Source: Dasyornis broadbenti
Taxonomy: Eukaryota > Chordata > Aves > Passeriformes > Dasyornithidae
NCBI GenBank assembly: GCA_013397935.1
Contig: VZRN01001317.1
Coordinates: forward strand, 2,275,606-2,339,605
DNA: 64,000 nucleotides
Direction: 5' to 3'
Shown: positions 37,266 through 47,580 of the stretch, in pieces
Layout of the letters: every line of letters starts with the position of its first letter
How positions within the stretch are numbered: the first letter of the stretch is position 1
Position numbers and translations under genes: made by a program
The notes under the pieces: model-generated
Database searches by the model: none
Told to the model about the DNA's origin: nothing
Seen by the model: only the letters and a program-made list of their open reading frames with translations

Positions 37266-38540
37266 TTGGCAGTTTATATAAGAGGCATGTGACTGTAATG
37301 AATTTGGGGCCCAAACTTCCCCATTGTGTGTAATTGAAGAGCATTCAGCACCCACTGCCCTGAATAATACTGCAATAAATATGGCACAGAAATGGAATAG
37401 CAGGGATGATCCTGCTCAGATCAGGGGTATTTCACACAGACATCTTTTCTTCTTCTTTACTCACATGACAGAAGCTAATTTTAAAGAAAAAAAACCTTAC
37501 AGAATTCCAAGAGAGTCAATAAACTGAAAAATGTTGGTATTATTTTCTGGTAGTACTCAGCAGTATCAAGCACTAAGTATCAGCTGGAATGAATCTCAGT
37601 AGAAGTTCTAATATACTCTGAAAGGTTATTACCCAAGTAAAGAAGGCATTTATGTATAAAGCTATGCCAATTTGTCTCGTCAAGATGGGGCTTTTCATGA
37701 CACCAAATGTGAACTAATTCTTTTTTCACTTACCTTCTAAGTAGCTTTATTCCAATACTACTGAAGTCAATGACAGGGCTGCCATTAAATTCTTTTCATA
37801 TAATAGCATGGAACTAATGGTAAAAAGGCCATGAGGTGGCAATTCCAGCTGGCAGCATTTAGAGAGGAGACTTTATGAGGAAGTTGCATAAATTCAAAGC
37901 CAAAGTGCAGTAGAAGGTGACAAAGTCTCAATCACCAGACTGGATTTACAGAAAAATTTATTGTAGCAAATTAAAGAACTGACAGAAGTTTGTATTAGTG
38001 CTGTTACATTTAATTGGTGGAATGTAGCAGAATTATGGAGTTATGAGCTGGTAAAGAGGTTTATAGAAACCAATTAAAGTGTAAACATTAAGAATGGCTG
38101 TATTGAGTGGCTGGAAACAATTGCTCGGCATTTCCTGAGGTTGTGTTTTCACAGAGATGTTTTAATTGCTAAGGATAATGCTCTGAGAAGCAAGCAGCTC
38201 ATTACTTTCTGTTATTTCTGTAGCTACCCACTTATGTCTCTAGATTTGGCTGTGTTTCGTTTTTTGAAGTTATTCAGGGTTATTTAATTTCTCTCTGTCT
38301 ATTCCTTTGGTGGCGAATATGGACATTCCCCTGTCACCAGAAATTCACCTGTCTCACTGTGGCAAGCTCATAACGAAGCAGTGTCATCCACAGAAGATGC
38401 TTCCAGAGTAGTTCTGGATCAATCTGCTCCTAGGAGCCACAAATGCGCAGCTGAAGAGAAGATAAAGCTGGGGATTGGGTTAGTACCCAGTAAATCCAGC
38501 ATTTCTGCCGTGGAGTGAAGTGCCATATTGAATCACAGCT

Positions 38541-38604
38541 GGGAGGTTAGAACTGGGGGATCTCTAAGGTCCCTTTCAACCCAAACCATTCTGTGATTCT
38601 GTGA
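38541..38604 (+). mobile_element. CR1 LINE 3'-end fragment
   Basis: Only the last 64 bases of a CR1 remain: GGGAGGTTAGAACTGGGGGA, TCTCTAAGGTCCCTTTCAAC, CCAAACCATT, then the tail CTGTGATTCTGTG. Extreme 5' truncation is usual for CR1. The tail variant (CTGTGATT) differs from the copy at 36764-37160 (TATGATTCTATT), suggesting a different subfamily or divergence. Confidence 0.88.
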
Positions 38605-38624
38605 AATTATTCTCTCCTGTGGGA

Positions 38625-38745
38625 TTTGAGTGTCTTGGTACCTGATCTTTCTCTACCCCCATACTTCAGCTCCCCACTTGTAAACCAGGAATAACAAGAA
38701 TGTTCCTCTTCACAAGCGTGTAACTTGATCTCAAAAGCGCATTAG
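38625..38745 (+). mobile_element. possible ancient MIR SINE fragment
   Basis: The stretch CTTCAGCTCCCCACTTGTAA followed by CCAGGAATAACAAGAATGTT and CCTCTTCACAAG parallels the MIR core (cctcagtttcctcatctgtaaaatgggaataataa ... cctcac). Upstream GTGTCTTGG is in the place of the MIR gtgaccttgg. Diverged; recognised from memory and not by alignment. Chance resemblance remains possible. Confidence 0.42.
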
Positions 38746-41700
38746 GAGGACAAATATTTCAAAGATGGGACTCATTTATATGACCCTCAAAAGGTCTGGC
38801 TAGCATGGGTAAATATTATCAACATTTCTTTTCAGGCATGGAGATCCTGAGGAAGCAGCTCCCGTTCAGGAATTCTGATTTCCTAGACTGCAAAAAGGAA
38901 AGGTGTGGGAGACTCATAATAAACATATTTAACTGATACAACTCTAGAGTTTAGGAAAGATGTAAAATATCAATAAAAAAGGCTATACATATCCTCTTCA
39001 AGTTAAAAATGGTACCTTTTTCCTTCTTAAAAAAATGATATCCAACAAAGAACTAGGCAAATCTGGCAAAGTTGCTGTAGGACTATTTGTACTCATTAGT
39101 TCCTGTGCAGGTATATCTCCCTGTGATTTTATTTTATATATGTCACTTTGAGTTCCACCTCACAATCCTCATTCTTTTGCATGAAAAATGGAAAAATTTC
39201 CTAATCCTGCTGCTCTGGCTCTGCTGGCATTTTCATTCTTTATTCAAATTTCTCCCTATTCAGGTCTGCCTTCAGGTAAACAAGCCTTTTTTTTGCAATC
39301 TCCTTATGCATGAGAATTTTCCCATGCCCTTAATCAGATTTAACTAAGCCCTTAATTGCCTCATTTTATTTGGTCAGATTTTCTAACACGATCACTTAGA
39401 TGACGTGGAGTGGTCATAATCTGGCTGCAAATTCCCTGTGGCTTAGAGAAGCTGGGCAGAATCTGACAGCTCTGAGTTTTCCCCTCCCTGCCAGCGTGCT
39501 TGATTTACTGGAGGGGACTGACAGAATCTGGGTGGGGGTGCCTGAGATCAGCTGTGCTCCATCAGTCTAAGGCTGGCAAGGAGTGTGGGCTCCAGCCACT
39601 TGTAGGATGAAGTGCGGCACGAGTACCTCAGTGGTCGTGTTTCTTTGTGTCAGGGAGTGCAGTAAAATCTGACCACAGAAGTCTGGGTAATAATTTATGT
39701 GTCTCGAGTGGGTGAAATATTTAAGTGTCACACTCTGCAAATCCCAATGGCTGCGCTATTTATGGCAAGTTCTGTTTTTATCAATAGATCATTTGTGACA
39801 TATGACAAAAAAAGAAAGAAGGCCTGCGGCAAAATAGATTTTAGCAAGGTCTGAATTAGATTTTGTAGGTCAGCTACTCTCAGTTAATTCAATACCATCT
39901 GATTGCTAAAAAGGTACTTAATGAGGCTTAATTAGAAGGGATGTCTTTTATTGTCATTTAATGCAGTTGCATTTACATGAGTTCAGGGTTCGGCAGCAGG
40001 TTTTTCTCTTAGTGATTCTTGGGTCTCAATCTAACAAAAGCCAATAAATGATCCCATCTGCTCCCAGGCTTCCTGTCTGATGCCTGTAGTGTAAGTGGCC
40101 AAAGGACAAGCTTTAGAGAATGTGTGACAACCGCACAGAAAGGGTCTCAGCCTTAAATCGATTGCTAGCCTGATAAACAGAGAAATAAAGCAGTAAATGC
40201 TATAGGAAGTTGAAACTTGAGTTTTGCATTTCAAGGGAATAGGAATTTTATGGGAAATTTTGCTTTTTAAAGATTATTCCATGTCTTCTATCTCATTCTA
40301 TTATCCAATTTTTAAATTCCCTCAAATTATGCTTGATTAATGTCGTAATGTGGCGTAACAGCAGAAAAAAAACAAACCCTGCTACTTTTCAAAAATAGTT
40401 TTAAGTGTAGTTGCTTCTTGGTATTCACTTTCCTCAAACTTTTTGTAAACATTTCTCCTGTTTATCATAACAAGTTTCACTCTTATGCATATTATTGTGC
40501 TGTAGTTCCTAAAAAAGTCATAAATATGAAAACAGACATGCATGAAAAGAAAAATAAAAGTAATCAGTAAGAAATATTTAAAGCAAAATTATGACATTTT
40601 AAATTAATTTGTAGGTATTTAAGATGCATTAATCCCTGAGAAGTTGGGAAAAGTTTGTTAGAACAAAGGCAATACCATCACATGAAAAAACCTTTAAAAA
40701 TATCTTTTAAAAAAAAGAATAACCAAACCAAAACTCTAGCATTTTCAGTGATTTTTATAAAGAAAGTGTGTTTGAAGGTTACAAAATGTTTTCTACTGCC
40801 CAGCTAGATGGAACAAGTTTTGTGATCAGACTTCTAAGAGGCTGCTGAGATTTCTCTGAGGTCCAGCCAGTTTTGAACACCAGCCCTCTGTGGTCTCTCA
40901 GGTGCTGCGTACACATAACCAGCCACGGCGCAAGCCTCAAATAGCCCAGTGTACTTGGACTAAATTGACTTTGGAAATACTGAGGGACAACAGATTTAAC
41001 TGATAAAAAAAATAGTGAAGATGTTGACATGACAATGATTTAACTGGGCTTGAATTAGAGTAAATGTATCTTCATCAAGCTCCCAGATGTGCTTCTCTCA
41101 CAGTTGAATGCTATTAAATTCTATACTACAGCCTTGCTAAATTAAAATTAAATGCTAATTTAACACATCTAAAGGCATTATCACATTTTGTTCTGAACTG
41201 TGTTTCTAATGACTTCAACATGTGTGATGTATTTGTGGCAAATTTCTGTAGCTGTTGTTCTGGAGAATTTGTGGGGGTTTATTCAATAAATTATGTCCTG
41301 TTCCCTGTCAACCATTTACAACAAGAAAAAAGTCACGAGAATCAGTGAAGCACAAACTGAAGGCACAATCCAGGAAGTGGCTCATACAAAATACATAGAA
41401 ATCTAATGACCAAATGAGGGGTAAATAAGATAGTAATGAAGAAGATGCAATTCAGATAAAGAGGAGAAATTTCACACATTCAGCCATCAAAATCCTGCCA
41501 ACTGAAATGCTAGATGGGTCCTGGTGTACTCATAGATGATTTAGAAGAAAAGGTGCCTTTCTAGTTTAATGAAATTTGGATTTACTTCTTTTCAATACAC
41601 CCTGCTGCTTGAACAACTAACCTTTAACTAATGTGCTAATGCCACTTCTGATTGAGGTACCCATTTAAAATGAACAATGCTAGTGACAGAATACTGAAAA

Positions 41701-42410
41701 CAATTAAGATGAACTTGTCAAAATTAATAGAAGAGATTGCATCTTCATCTTAGACAACAAAGGCTATTAGAATCAAATGTTTTCCGTAAGAAGACTTTGC
41801 ACTGTTTGCATGTGGTTTCAAAAAGATGCAGGCTTCCCATTCTTGTCTTACAAAAGCTAAGTGATCTTAGATCCCAGAGTCTCAGAATTTCCTTCGGGAA
41901 GCTCATTTGCTTTAAGTTTTTCCTTTGTCTGATGTTTTTAGTAACAGGTGCTCCCCATAGTCCTCAGGAAGTCAAAAAGCCTCTTTTGCATGCCAGGAGT
42001 TACATGAATTCAGCTAAGCAGGTCTGGGCTTTCAGATGCTGATGGACTGTGGAGGTACAGATTTGTTCAATACTCCGTGAAAAATCCGTGTTCATGAGGG
42101 AAATGAAAGGATTAATGCAATATGGAACATACTGTTCCACAAACAACAAAGCTCAGGAAATTTAGCTTCCTGTAGAGTTTTCTCACATGTTCTTATATCC
42201 ATCTCCCCACTTAGAGCCCTCTCTGATCTTATTCATTACCACCATCTCTTAAATCCCTCTATAATTGAAATCTTCTGCCTCACCCTTGCTCTGGACCTCT
42301 TTTACGGACATTCTTACGTTATTCCGTAAAATATACAACTTGGCAAATAATCCAGACATCCTAGACAGCATCTACGAGCAGCAGCTTCTCTCCGTGTTTG
42401 TGATCATTAT

Positions 42411-42489
42411 TTTATGGCAGGAGACAAACTGTGACTGTAATTATGGTCTTTTTTTTTTTTTTTTTTTTTAAAAAATTAGAGCTATTTTA
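42411..42489. repeat. left copy of gap-flanking duplicate
   Basis: It begins TTTATGGCAGGAGACAAACT, continues GTGACTGTAATTATGGTC and enters a poly-T run (about 42449-42469), ending at the N gap. It is nearly identical to 42704-42760, differing by one substitution in the first 30 bases and a small indel before the T run. See the gap entry and findings. Confidence 0.85.
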
Positions 42490-42703
42490 NNNNNNNNNNN
42501 NNNNNNNNNNNNNNNNNNNNNNNNNNNNNNNNNNNNNNNNNNNNNNNNNNNNNNNNNNNNNNNNNNNNNNNNNNNNNNNNNNNNNNNNNNNNNNNNNNNN
42601 NNNNNNNNNNNNNNNNNNNNNNNNNNNNNNNNNNNNNNNNNNNNNNNNNNNNNNNNNNNNNNNNNNNNNNNNNNNNNNNNNNNNNNNNNNNNNNNNNNNN
42701 NNN
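42490..42703. other. assembly gap (214 N)
   Basis: A run of 214 undetermined bases lies between two contig ends. Both edges carry the same TTTATGGCAGGAGACAAACT... poly-T sequence, so the gap was probably left where the assembler failed at a homopolymer. Its length should not be trusted. Any frame drawn through it is meaningless. Confidence 0.98.
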
Positions 42704-42762
42704 TTTATGGCAGGAGACAAACTTTGACTGTAATTTGGTTTTTTTTTTTTTTTTTTTTTTAA
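42704..42762. repeat. right copy of gap-flanking duplicate
   Basis: It starts at the first called base after the gap with TTTATGGCAGGAGACAAACT, then TTGACTGTAATTTGG and a poly-T run (to about 42760). Beyond the T run the two copies diverge (left AAAAAATTAGAGC, right AAATAAAAATATGG). Confidence 0.85.
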
Positions 42763-43805
42763 ATAAAAATATGGAGTCATTATGCTAATATTTGCTTAAA
42801 AAACCAAAGATTACTGTAGGTATTTTAAGGATAAGCTGAGTTGCTGTGTTTTGCAGAGCGCTTGCATAAACCTTCTGGATTTAGTCAATAACTTACCTAT
42901 GCTTTGCTAAAAACCTTAGATTTGCCGTGTCTCTCCCATACACTGAATTAAAGAGAAGATGCCAATCTCAGTCATGTATCTTGAGATCCTCCTGTCTTCC
43001 ATGTGCTCTCTCTAAGCCTCTGCAGTATTACAAGGAAGTCTTTGGAGTGCATTTCGGCAGAGTGATAGCACATTGCTATTATTTTTGGAACTAAATTTGA
43101 TGCTACATAATTACTACTGTGAGCTCAGTGCTACCAGGAGCCTTCATCAATCACAAATATTTTGCTCTTCCAGTTATGGCTCTTCCTACCCTTGTTCCGC
43201 TGACTTCCGCCTTCTTTCTTATTTTATTTAAATCACTGGCCCAGAGCAGCTATAAAGGGTAGACATTTATGGGGAAAACAAAGAACAGCAAATTCTTTGC
43301 TGGGCAATGTAGGCAGTCATTTGTTTGTTTGCATGCTGAGAAACCTGCCAAAAGTACCAGAGCTTCTCTCTAGTGAATAATGTAATAAATTAGATTTCAT
43401 CACCATGTAATCACAGGTCCATGAGAACTGGGTGTAAAAATCTTTCTTCAAATATTTCCTCGGTGGAGCCCATCGTGATCTACACACAGACTTGGTTTGA
43501 AAATGTGCTTGCTTGTTACATGGTTGTGTTTGCTTTTCAAAGAAAACCAATCTTTTTTTGCCTAAAAAGCTGCATGGAGGCTCTGTGTGCTACTAGCTAA
43601 TAAAAATGTGTAAAGACGAGTTGACTGTAAAACTAGGCCATATTTGTAAGCATCTGCTACATTTATATTTTCTAAATACACCACTTTGAGTAGGCAGATC
43701 CACGATTTAGCTGAAATAAAACGAGACCAAAAAAGACTTTACAAATATTCTGGTTTTCTTTCAAAAATTTCACATTTTTAAGGTATTAAAATGTAAATAA
43801 ATAAA

Positions 43806-43868
43806 TGAGGAGGACTGGAAATGTCCAAGAAGAGGCAACGAAGCTGATATGGTTTGGAAACCTGACTT
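43806..43868 (+). mobile_element. probable short CR1 LINE fragment (ORF2 3' part)
   Basis: GGAGGACTGGAAATGTCCAA, GAAGAGGCAACGAAGCTGAT and TTTGGAAACCTGAC follow the CR1 order of 'gagcgtgtccagagaagggcaacgaagctggtgaagggtctgga'. In the family this encodes the stretch just before the Leu-Phe-Ser-Leu-Glu segment. Only about 60 bases are recognisable and both ends fade into unique sequence. Confidence 0.55.
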
Positions 43869-44457
43869 CTGCTGTGTTTATCGACATGGTTTGATCCTTA
43901 AGTGCACAAGCCAGCTTCTGGAGGGCCAGATGTGCTGGGATGGGTCAGTTGGTCGAGGGATATTGGTCCAACCCTGCTGAGGAGCCTGGGGAAGCCACTG
44001 CAAGCGAAGAGTGTGGCCACCAGCTTTTGAGCTGACCTCCTGAAATGCTACTTCCTCAAAAGCTGTGTCAAAACTATTCAGCAGGGTTTGAAAATGTTCA
44101 ACAAAGGAGGTACCTGGTGGATTTCACTGGTGTCCTGCCCTTCTCCATGGAAGGCCTGAGGTGTCAGAATGAGATCATCAAGGTGATAACTTTTAGGAGG
44201 TTTTTCATACATAGCACTAGGCCCCTATTTTATTTTGGTGACAACAGTGAGCTGGCAGGGATACATGGAAATGGGTAAAATCACGGGGAGGTGCCTGTAG
44301 ACATCCTGTCCTAGGAAATGTTCTGCTTGACTGAAAGCTCCCACATTGTAGCCTTTCCTTTTGTGGCATCAGCCAGCACAAACTGAGGCACTCCGTGCAC
44401 ACCTCAGTAACGGACTCTATGGTTTGGGTTCCTTTTGATAAATTTCAGAAATAGAGC

Positions 44458-44490
44458 TGGTTTGGTTTGGTTTTTGGGTTTTTTTTTTTT
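44458..44490. repeat. T/G-rich low-complexity patch
   Basis: GGTTT units grade into a T run and then GGT units. Simple sequence with no further structure. Confidence 0.75.
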
Positions 44491-45069
44491 GGATGGTGGT
44501 GGTGCTGCTCATTTTCATATGTAGGCAGCCTGCTAAGTCTCAGAATCCTGCTTTATTGTTTTAAATATAGCTCCTTAACATTATTTCCCCTCTTTAATTA
44601 AGTGATAACTACAGCTTTGTGCTAAAGGCTTTTAACTTTTAATAGAGCCTTTTACTCACAGTTTAAAAGCAACGTCTTTTTTTCCCCTTCCTATAATATA
44701 GTCTTGAAAATTTTTATACACTTACCATGAGCTTGAAAATAATAGTGTCTTTTAATAGCCTTTCTATCATGGATAAGTGTTTTTACCTTTTTAGCTGTTC
44801 CTTTTTGTTTGCTCTCAGAAAGTTGCTTCTTTTTCATATAATCCTCTCCTTGGAACTGAGTATTACTTTGGTTGATTTGTGTGTGTATGTGGCTTTCTCA
44901 TACCTCCAAAGACACTGAAATCAATTTTGAATTGAAGAGTTGTTCTTATTTTGAAAATGGGCCTTCAGTAACTGCAGCTTGTGCTGCGTCCAATATACTG
45001 CTAAGGGAGTCATGAGGAATTGCTTTTGCCCTTCTGGATTCTGCTTTTTACCAAAAAAATTGTCTGTTG

Positions 45070-45252
45070 AATTTCAGACGCTTCCTCTCTGCCCATGTCC
45101 CCAGCCTGTCGAGGTCCCTCTGAAGGGCGGCACAGCCCTGTGGGGTATCAGCCGCTCCTCCCAGCTCTGAGCCATCAGCAAATTTCCTGAGGATGCATCT
45201 GTCCCCTCATCCAAGCCATTGATGTATAAGTTAAAAAATACTGGACCCAGTT
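45070..45252 (-). mobile_element. CR1 LINE fragment, reverse-transcriptase region
   Basis: Read on the minus strand it encodes the CR1 RT segment: Leu-Gly-Pro-Val-Phe-Phe-Asn ... Leu-Asp-Glu-Gly, then after a frameshift Phe-Ala-Asp-Gly (45182-45171), ... Leu-Gly-Gly ... Asp-Thr-Pro ... Gly-Cys-Ala-Ala ... Arg-Asp-Leu-Asp-Arg-Leu ... Trp-Ala-Glu-Arg. Compared with the family it has lost one base between the Asp-Glu-Gly and Phe-Ala-Asp motifs, and the catalytic Phe-Ala-Asp-Asp has become Phe-Ala-Asp-Gly. The copy is dead. It is an internal piece: neither the CR1 3' end nor its tail is adjacent, so it survives as a fragment of an older insertion. Confidence 0.9.
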
Positions 45253-46747
45253 TAATATTAAAAATCTGATTGAGTCTTTGTCTCAAGTCTGAAAATTTTG
45301 CCTCTGGTCTTTCATTTCATATAGTAAAGAATATGCAGAGAAACTCTTACATTCATGCAAGATGTACAAATCACTAACATTGAAAATCCTTGTTTTCTTC
45401 AAAAAATAATCCAAGAATTTCCTTTTGAATTAGGGAGTTAATATTTTATGTGATTAGAATTAACTTTGGGAACATTTATCTCATCATGTTTGAATATTCA
45501 AGTCCATGATGTATTTTGAGCTAATTTTGGGTGAGCCTATTAGGGAGAAAAGGTGTTGTTATTAATGATAATTTGCAAGAACTTTTGTTGAAGATTAAGT
45601 TCCCCTTCAGACTAGATATCTTACAAGTCTGTGATAAATATAGTAACAGGCTTACATAGAGAAGGTCTAAAATCTCAGGCTTGAGTTAGTAAGAAGTTGT
45701 ACCATTATTAGGTTCTCATCTTCCAATATTTGTTAAGATTTTTATCCTGATACAATCAACTCTGATGACACTCCTTTCCTTTTTAGTATGTTTTCAGAAG
45801 AGATCAGGTGAAAAAAAAAGCCTTAGTATACAAATAAAATATTGTGTACCCTCTTTCCAAGACCTCCTTGGTCTAACACTGAACATCCATCAGAATCCAT
45901 TCTTCAGAAACAGGGATATGGATTCCATATCAGTGTACAACACTTTGGGTTAGAAATAAGAGTTTTAGTTTTGCAGCCCTACTTGTGGACTGTGCTGGAC
46001 CAGAGTTTTCAGTGAGGGAAATAGCTTGCCTTACCCTCTTGAGCAGCTGAGCACTGTTGTTTCACTGTGGTCATCTCTTTTACCCTCTCATGGAGAAATA
46101 GGAACTCAGTTTAATGTGTTCTCTTTTACCAAATCACATCAACTTTGATCAACATTTCATCCATGTTTATGATGGAAATGATGAATATTTGAAATCAGGC
46201 TGCGAACACCACTAAATAAAATACAGTGATAATTCTTTTTTTCTTTTGAAACATATGATGTGTTCAAATTAATTTTGAAAACATTTTCCTTGACATAGAA
46301 CATGATTATGTTTAGATTGCTCATTTTAGAAAGTACGACTTTCAGTTTAAAGTAATGGAGAATTACCATGTAATTTTTGTCCAACTATTTCTAATGACTA
46401 ATGTAGTTAATATTACCTTGCATACCCTTCATCATTTTAGGATGAATTCTATTAAATGAAAAGGATTTTTTTTTTTTTTTACATAATACGATATAAATAA
46501 GAAGTAATTCATAATTTGCATAGTAAATACAAAAAAATAAGTGCATCCAAATTAAGGAGATGTCTATCTGTACACGTACTAAAGGAAATTACACTGATTA
46601 AAGAAAAAAAGTCTGACTCCATCCATTCTGCTTGCAGATGTCCTTGGAGTTAGGTCTGATATTACCTCAAAAATACCTTATCTTAAAATAGACACAGCTG
46701 CTTTGATTAGACAGATGATGGTAGGGCAGAGTTCAAAGCCTATAAAA

Positions 46748-46750
<3 letters not shown>

Positions 46751-46792
<42 letters not shown>

Positions 46793-46813
46793 TTTTTTTT
46801 TTTTTTTTTTTTT
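46751..46813. repeat. 63-base poly-T tract (41 T, G, 21 T)
   Basis: A nearly pure homopolymer, much longer than other T runs here. On the minus strand it would be a poly-A tail, but the sequence that would lie upstream of that tail (46814-46920 on the plus strand) has no recognised retrocopy, no AATAAA at the right distance and no obvious target-site duplication. Length is likely polymorphic and the assembled length uncertain. Confidence 0.85.
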
Positions 46814-46990
46814 GCTAGCTGCTTATAAGTGCATTTGCTAATACAGAGATGGTAAAGAAAACAGGTAAAAGGAGGACAGCTTAAAAGAAGCTCCATGCGG
46901 GTCATCATTTCAGACACTCCTTTTGTATTATTTTCATCATCAACTGCAAGATTTCATTTTTTAATAGAGGCATTGCGTTTAAGTAAAGTA

Positions 46991-47042
46991 TAATTTGCTC
47001 TAATAGATAGTTAATTGGACTAATTGTCTGCTGTAATTAGCT
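46991..47042. promoter_or_regulatory. dense run of TAAT homeodomain-type motifs
   Basis: TAAT cores occur at 46991, 47001, 47012, 47021 and 47034 in 50 bases, including TTAATTGG, TAATTG and GTAATTAGC. A further TAATTG next to an octamer-like TATGCAAAG lies near 47130-47150. This is compatible with an enhancer bound by homeodomain/POU factors, but is inference from motif density only. Confidence 0.25.
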
Positions 47043-47254
47043 AGAAATCTAGTACATCTTTATTTTAAATGTAGAAGGTCTCATTAAAATTCCTTCTTGT
47101 GAATAGGGGAAGAAGAAGGTACCATTAAACTAATTGTTTATGCAAAGTGAAAATCTTCTCCCCTTTTATACAATATCAAAGATTTGAGCACTTCAAGACG
47201 GATCTTAGTGACCCTTATCCATCCAGATAAAATTGCCTTGGCATGTGCTATGAG

Positions 47255-47580
47255 GCTACCAAGTCACTCCAAACCCTGTGCGGCTGGGCCTTGAACATAT
47301 CCAAGGATGGAGCAGCCCCAGCTTCTCTGGACAACCTGTGCCAGGGCCTCCCCACCCTGACAGGGAAGGATTTCTCCCCAATCTGTCACCTAAGCCTATC
47401 TTCTTCCAGTTTAAAGCAATTTCCCCATTTCCCATCCCTCCATGTCCTTGCAAAATTCCCTCTCCAGCTCTGCTGTAGCCCCTTCACATCCCATAAGGGT
47501 CTCGAAGGTCTCCCCAGAGCCGTCTCTTCTCACTGCTGAATAGACCCAGTCCTTCTCCTCAGGGCTTCTCTCCATACCTT
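47255..47580 (-). mobile_element. CR1 LINE fragment (antisense)
   Basis: On the plus strand the reverse complement of CR1 is seen: GGGCCTTGAACATATCCAAGG, GATGGAGCAGCCCCAGCTTC, TCTGGACAACCTGTGCCAGG, GCCTCCCCACCCTGACAGGG, CAGTTTAAAGCAATTTCCCC, CATGTCCTTGCAAAATTCCC, TCTCCAGCTCTGCTGTAGCC and GTCTCCCCAGAGCCGTCTCT. It spans the ORF2 end and the early 3' UTR; the terminal tail (which would lie left of 47255) is missing or unrecognisable. The overlapping frames at 47243-47539 are artefacts of this element. Confidence 0.92.

Larger units (their letters stand above)
37266..42410. other. non-coding DNA with a CR1 3' end and a possible MIR
   Basis: No gene supported. The longest frames are about 100 codons (41737-42042 plus) with no recognisable motif. 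Apart from the CR1 tail at 38541-38604 and the MIR-like segment at 38625-38745, the sequence is AT-rich and unique. Confidence 0.55.
42763..46750. other. non-coding DNA with CR1 fragments, no gene seen
   Basis: AT-rich sequence. It holds a weak CR1 fragment (43806-43868) and an antisense CR1 reverse-transcriptase fragment (45070-45252), a T/G-rich patch (44458-44490), and otherwise unique DNA. Frames of up to 77 codons show no motif. No RNA gene was recognised. Confidence 0.55.

Noticed and set aside
42431..42780. Frames spanning the N gap
   Set aside because: More than 70 residues are undetermined and the ends are poly-T or poly-A translation.
43930..43980. tRNA-like A box (GGGTCAGTTGGTCGAGG) followed by GGTCCAACCC
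   Set aside because: The B-box-like word is only about 22 bases downstream instead of the usual 35-60, it does not fit GGTTCGANTCC well, and no cloverleaf can be folded; a tRNA-derived SINE head is possible but unsupported.
47243..47539. 98-codon plus-strand frame and its neighbours
   Set aside because: Antisense translation of a CR1 element.
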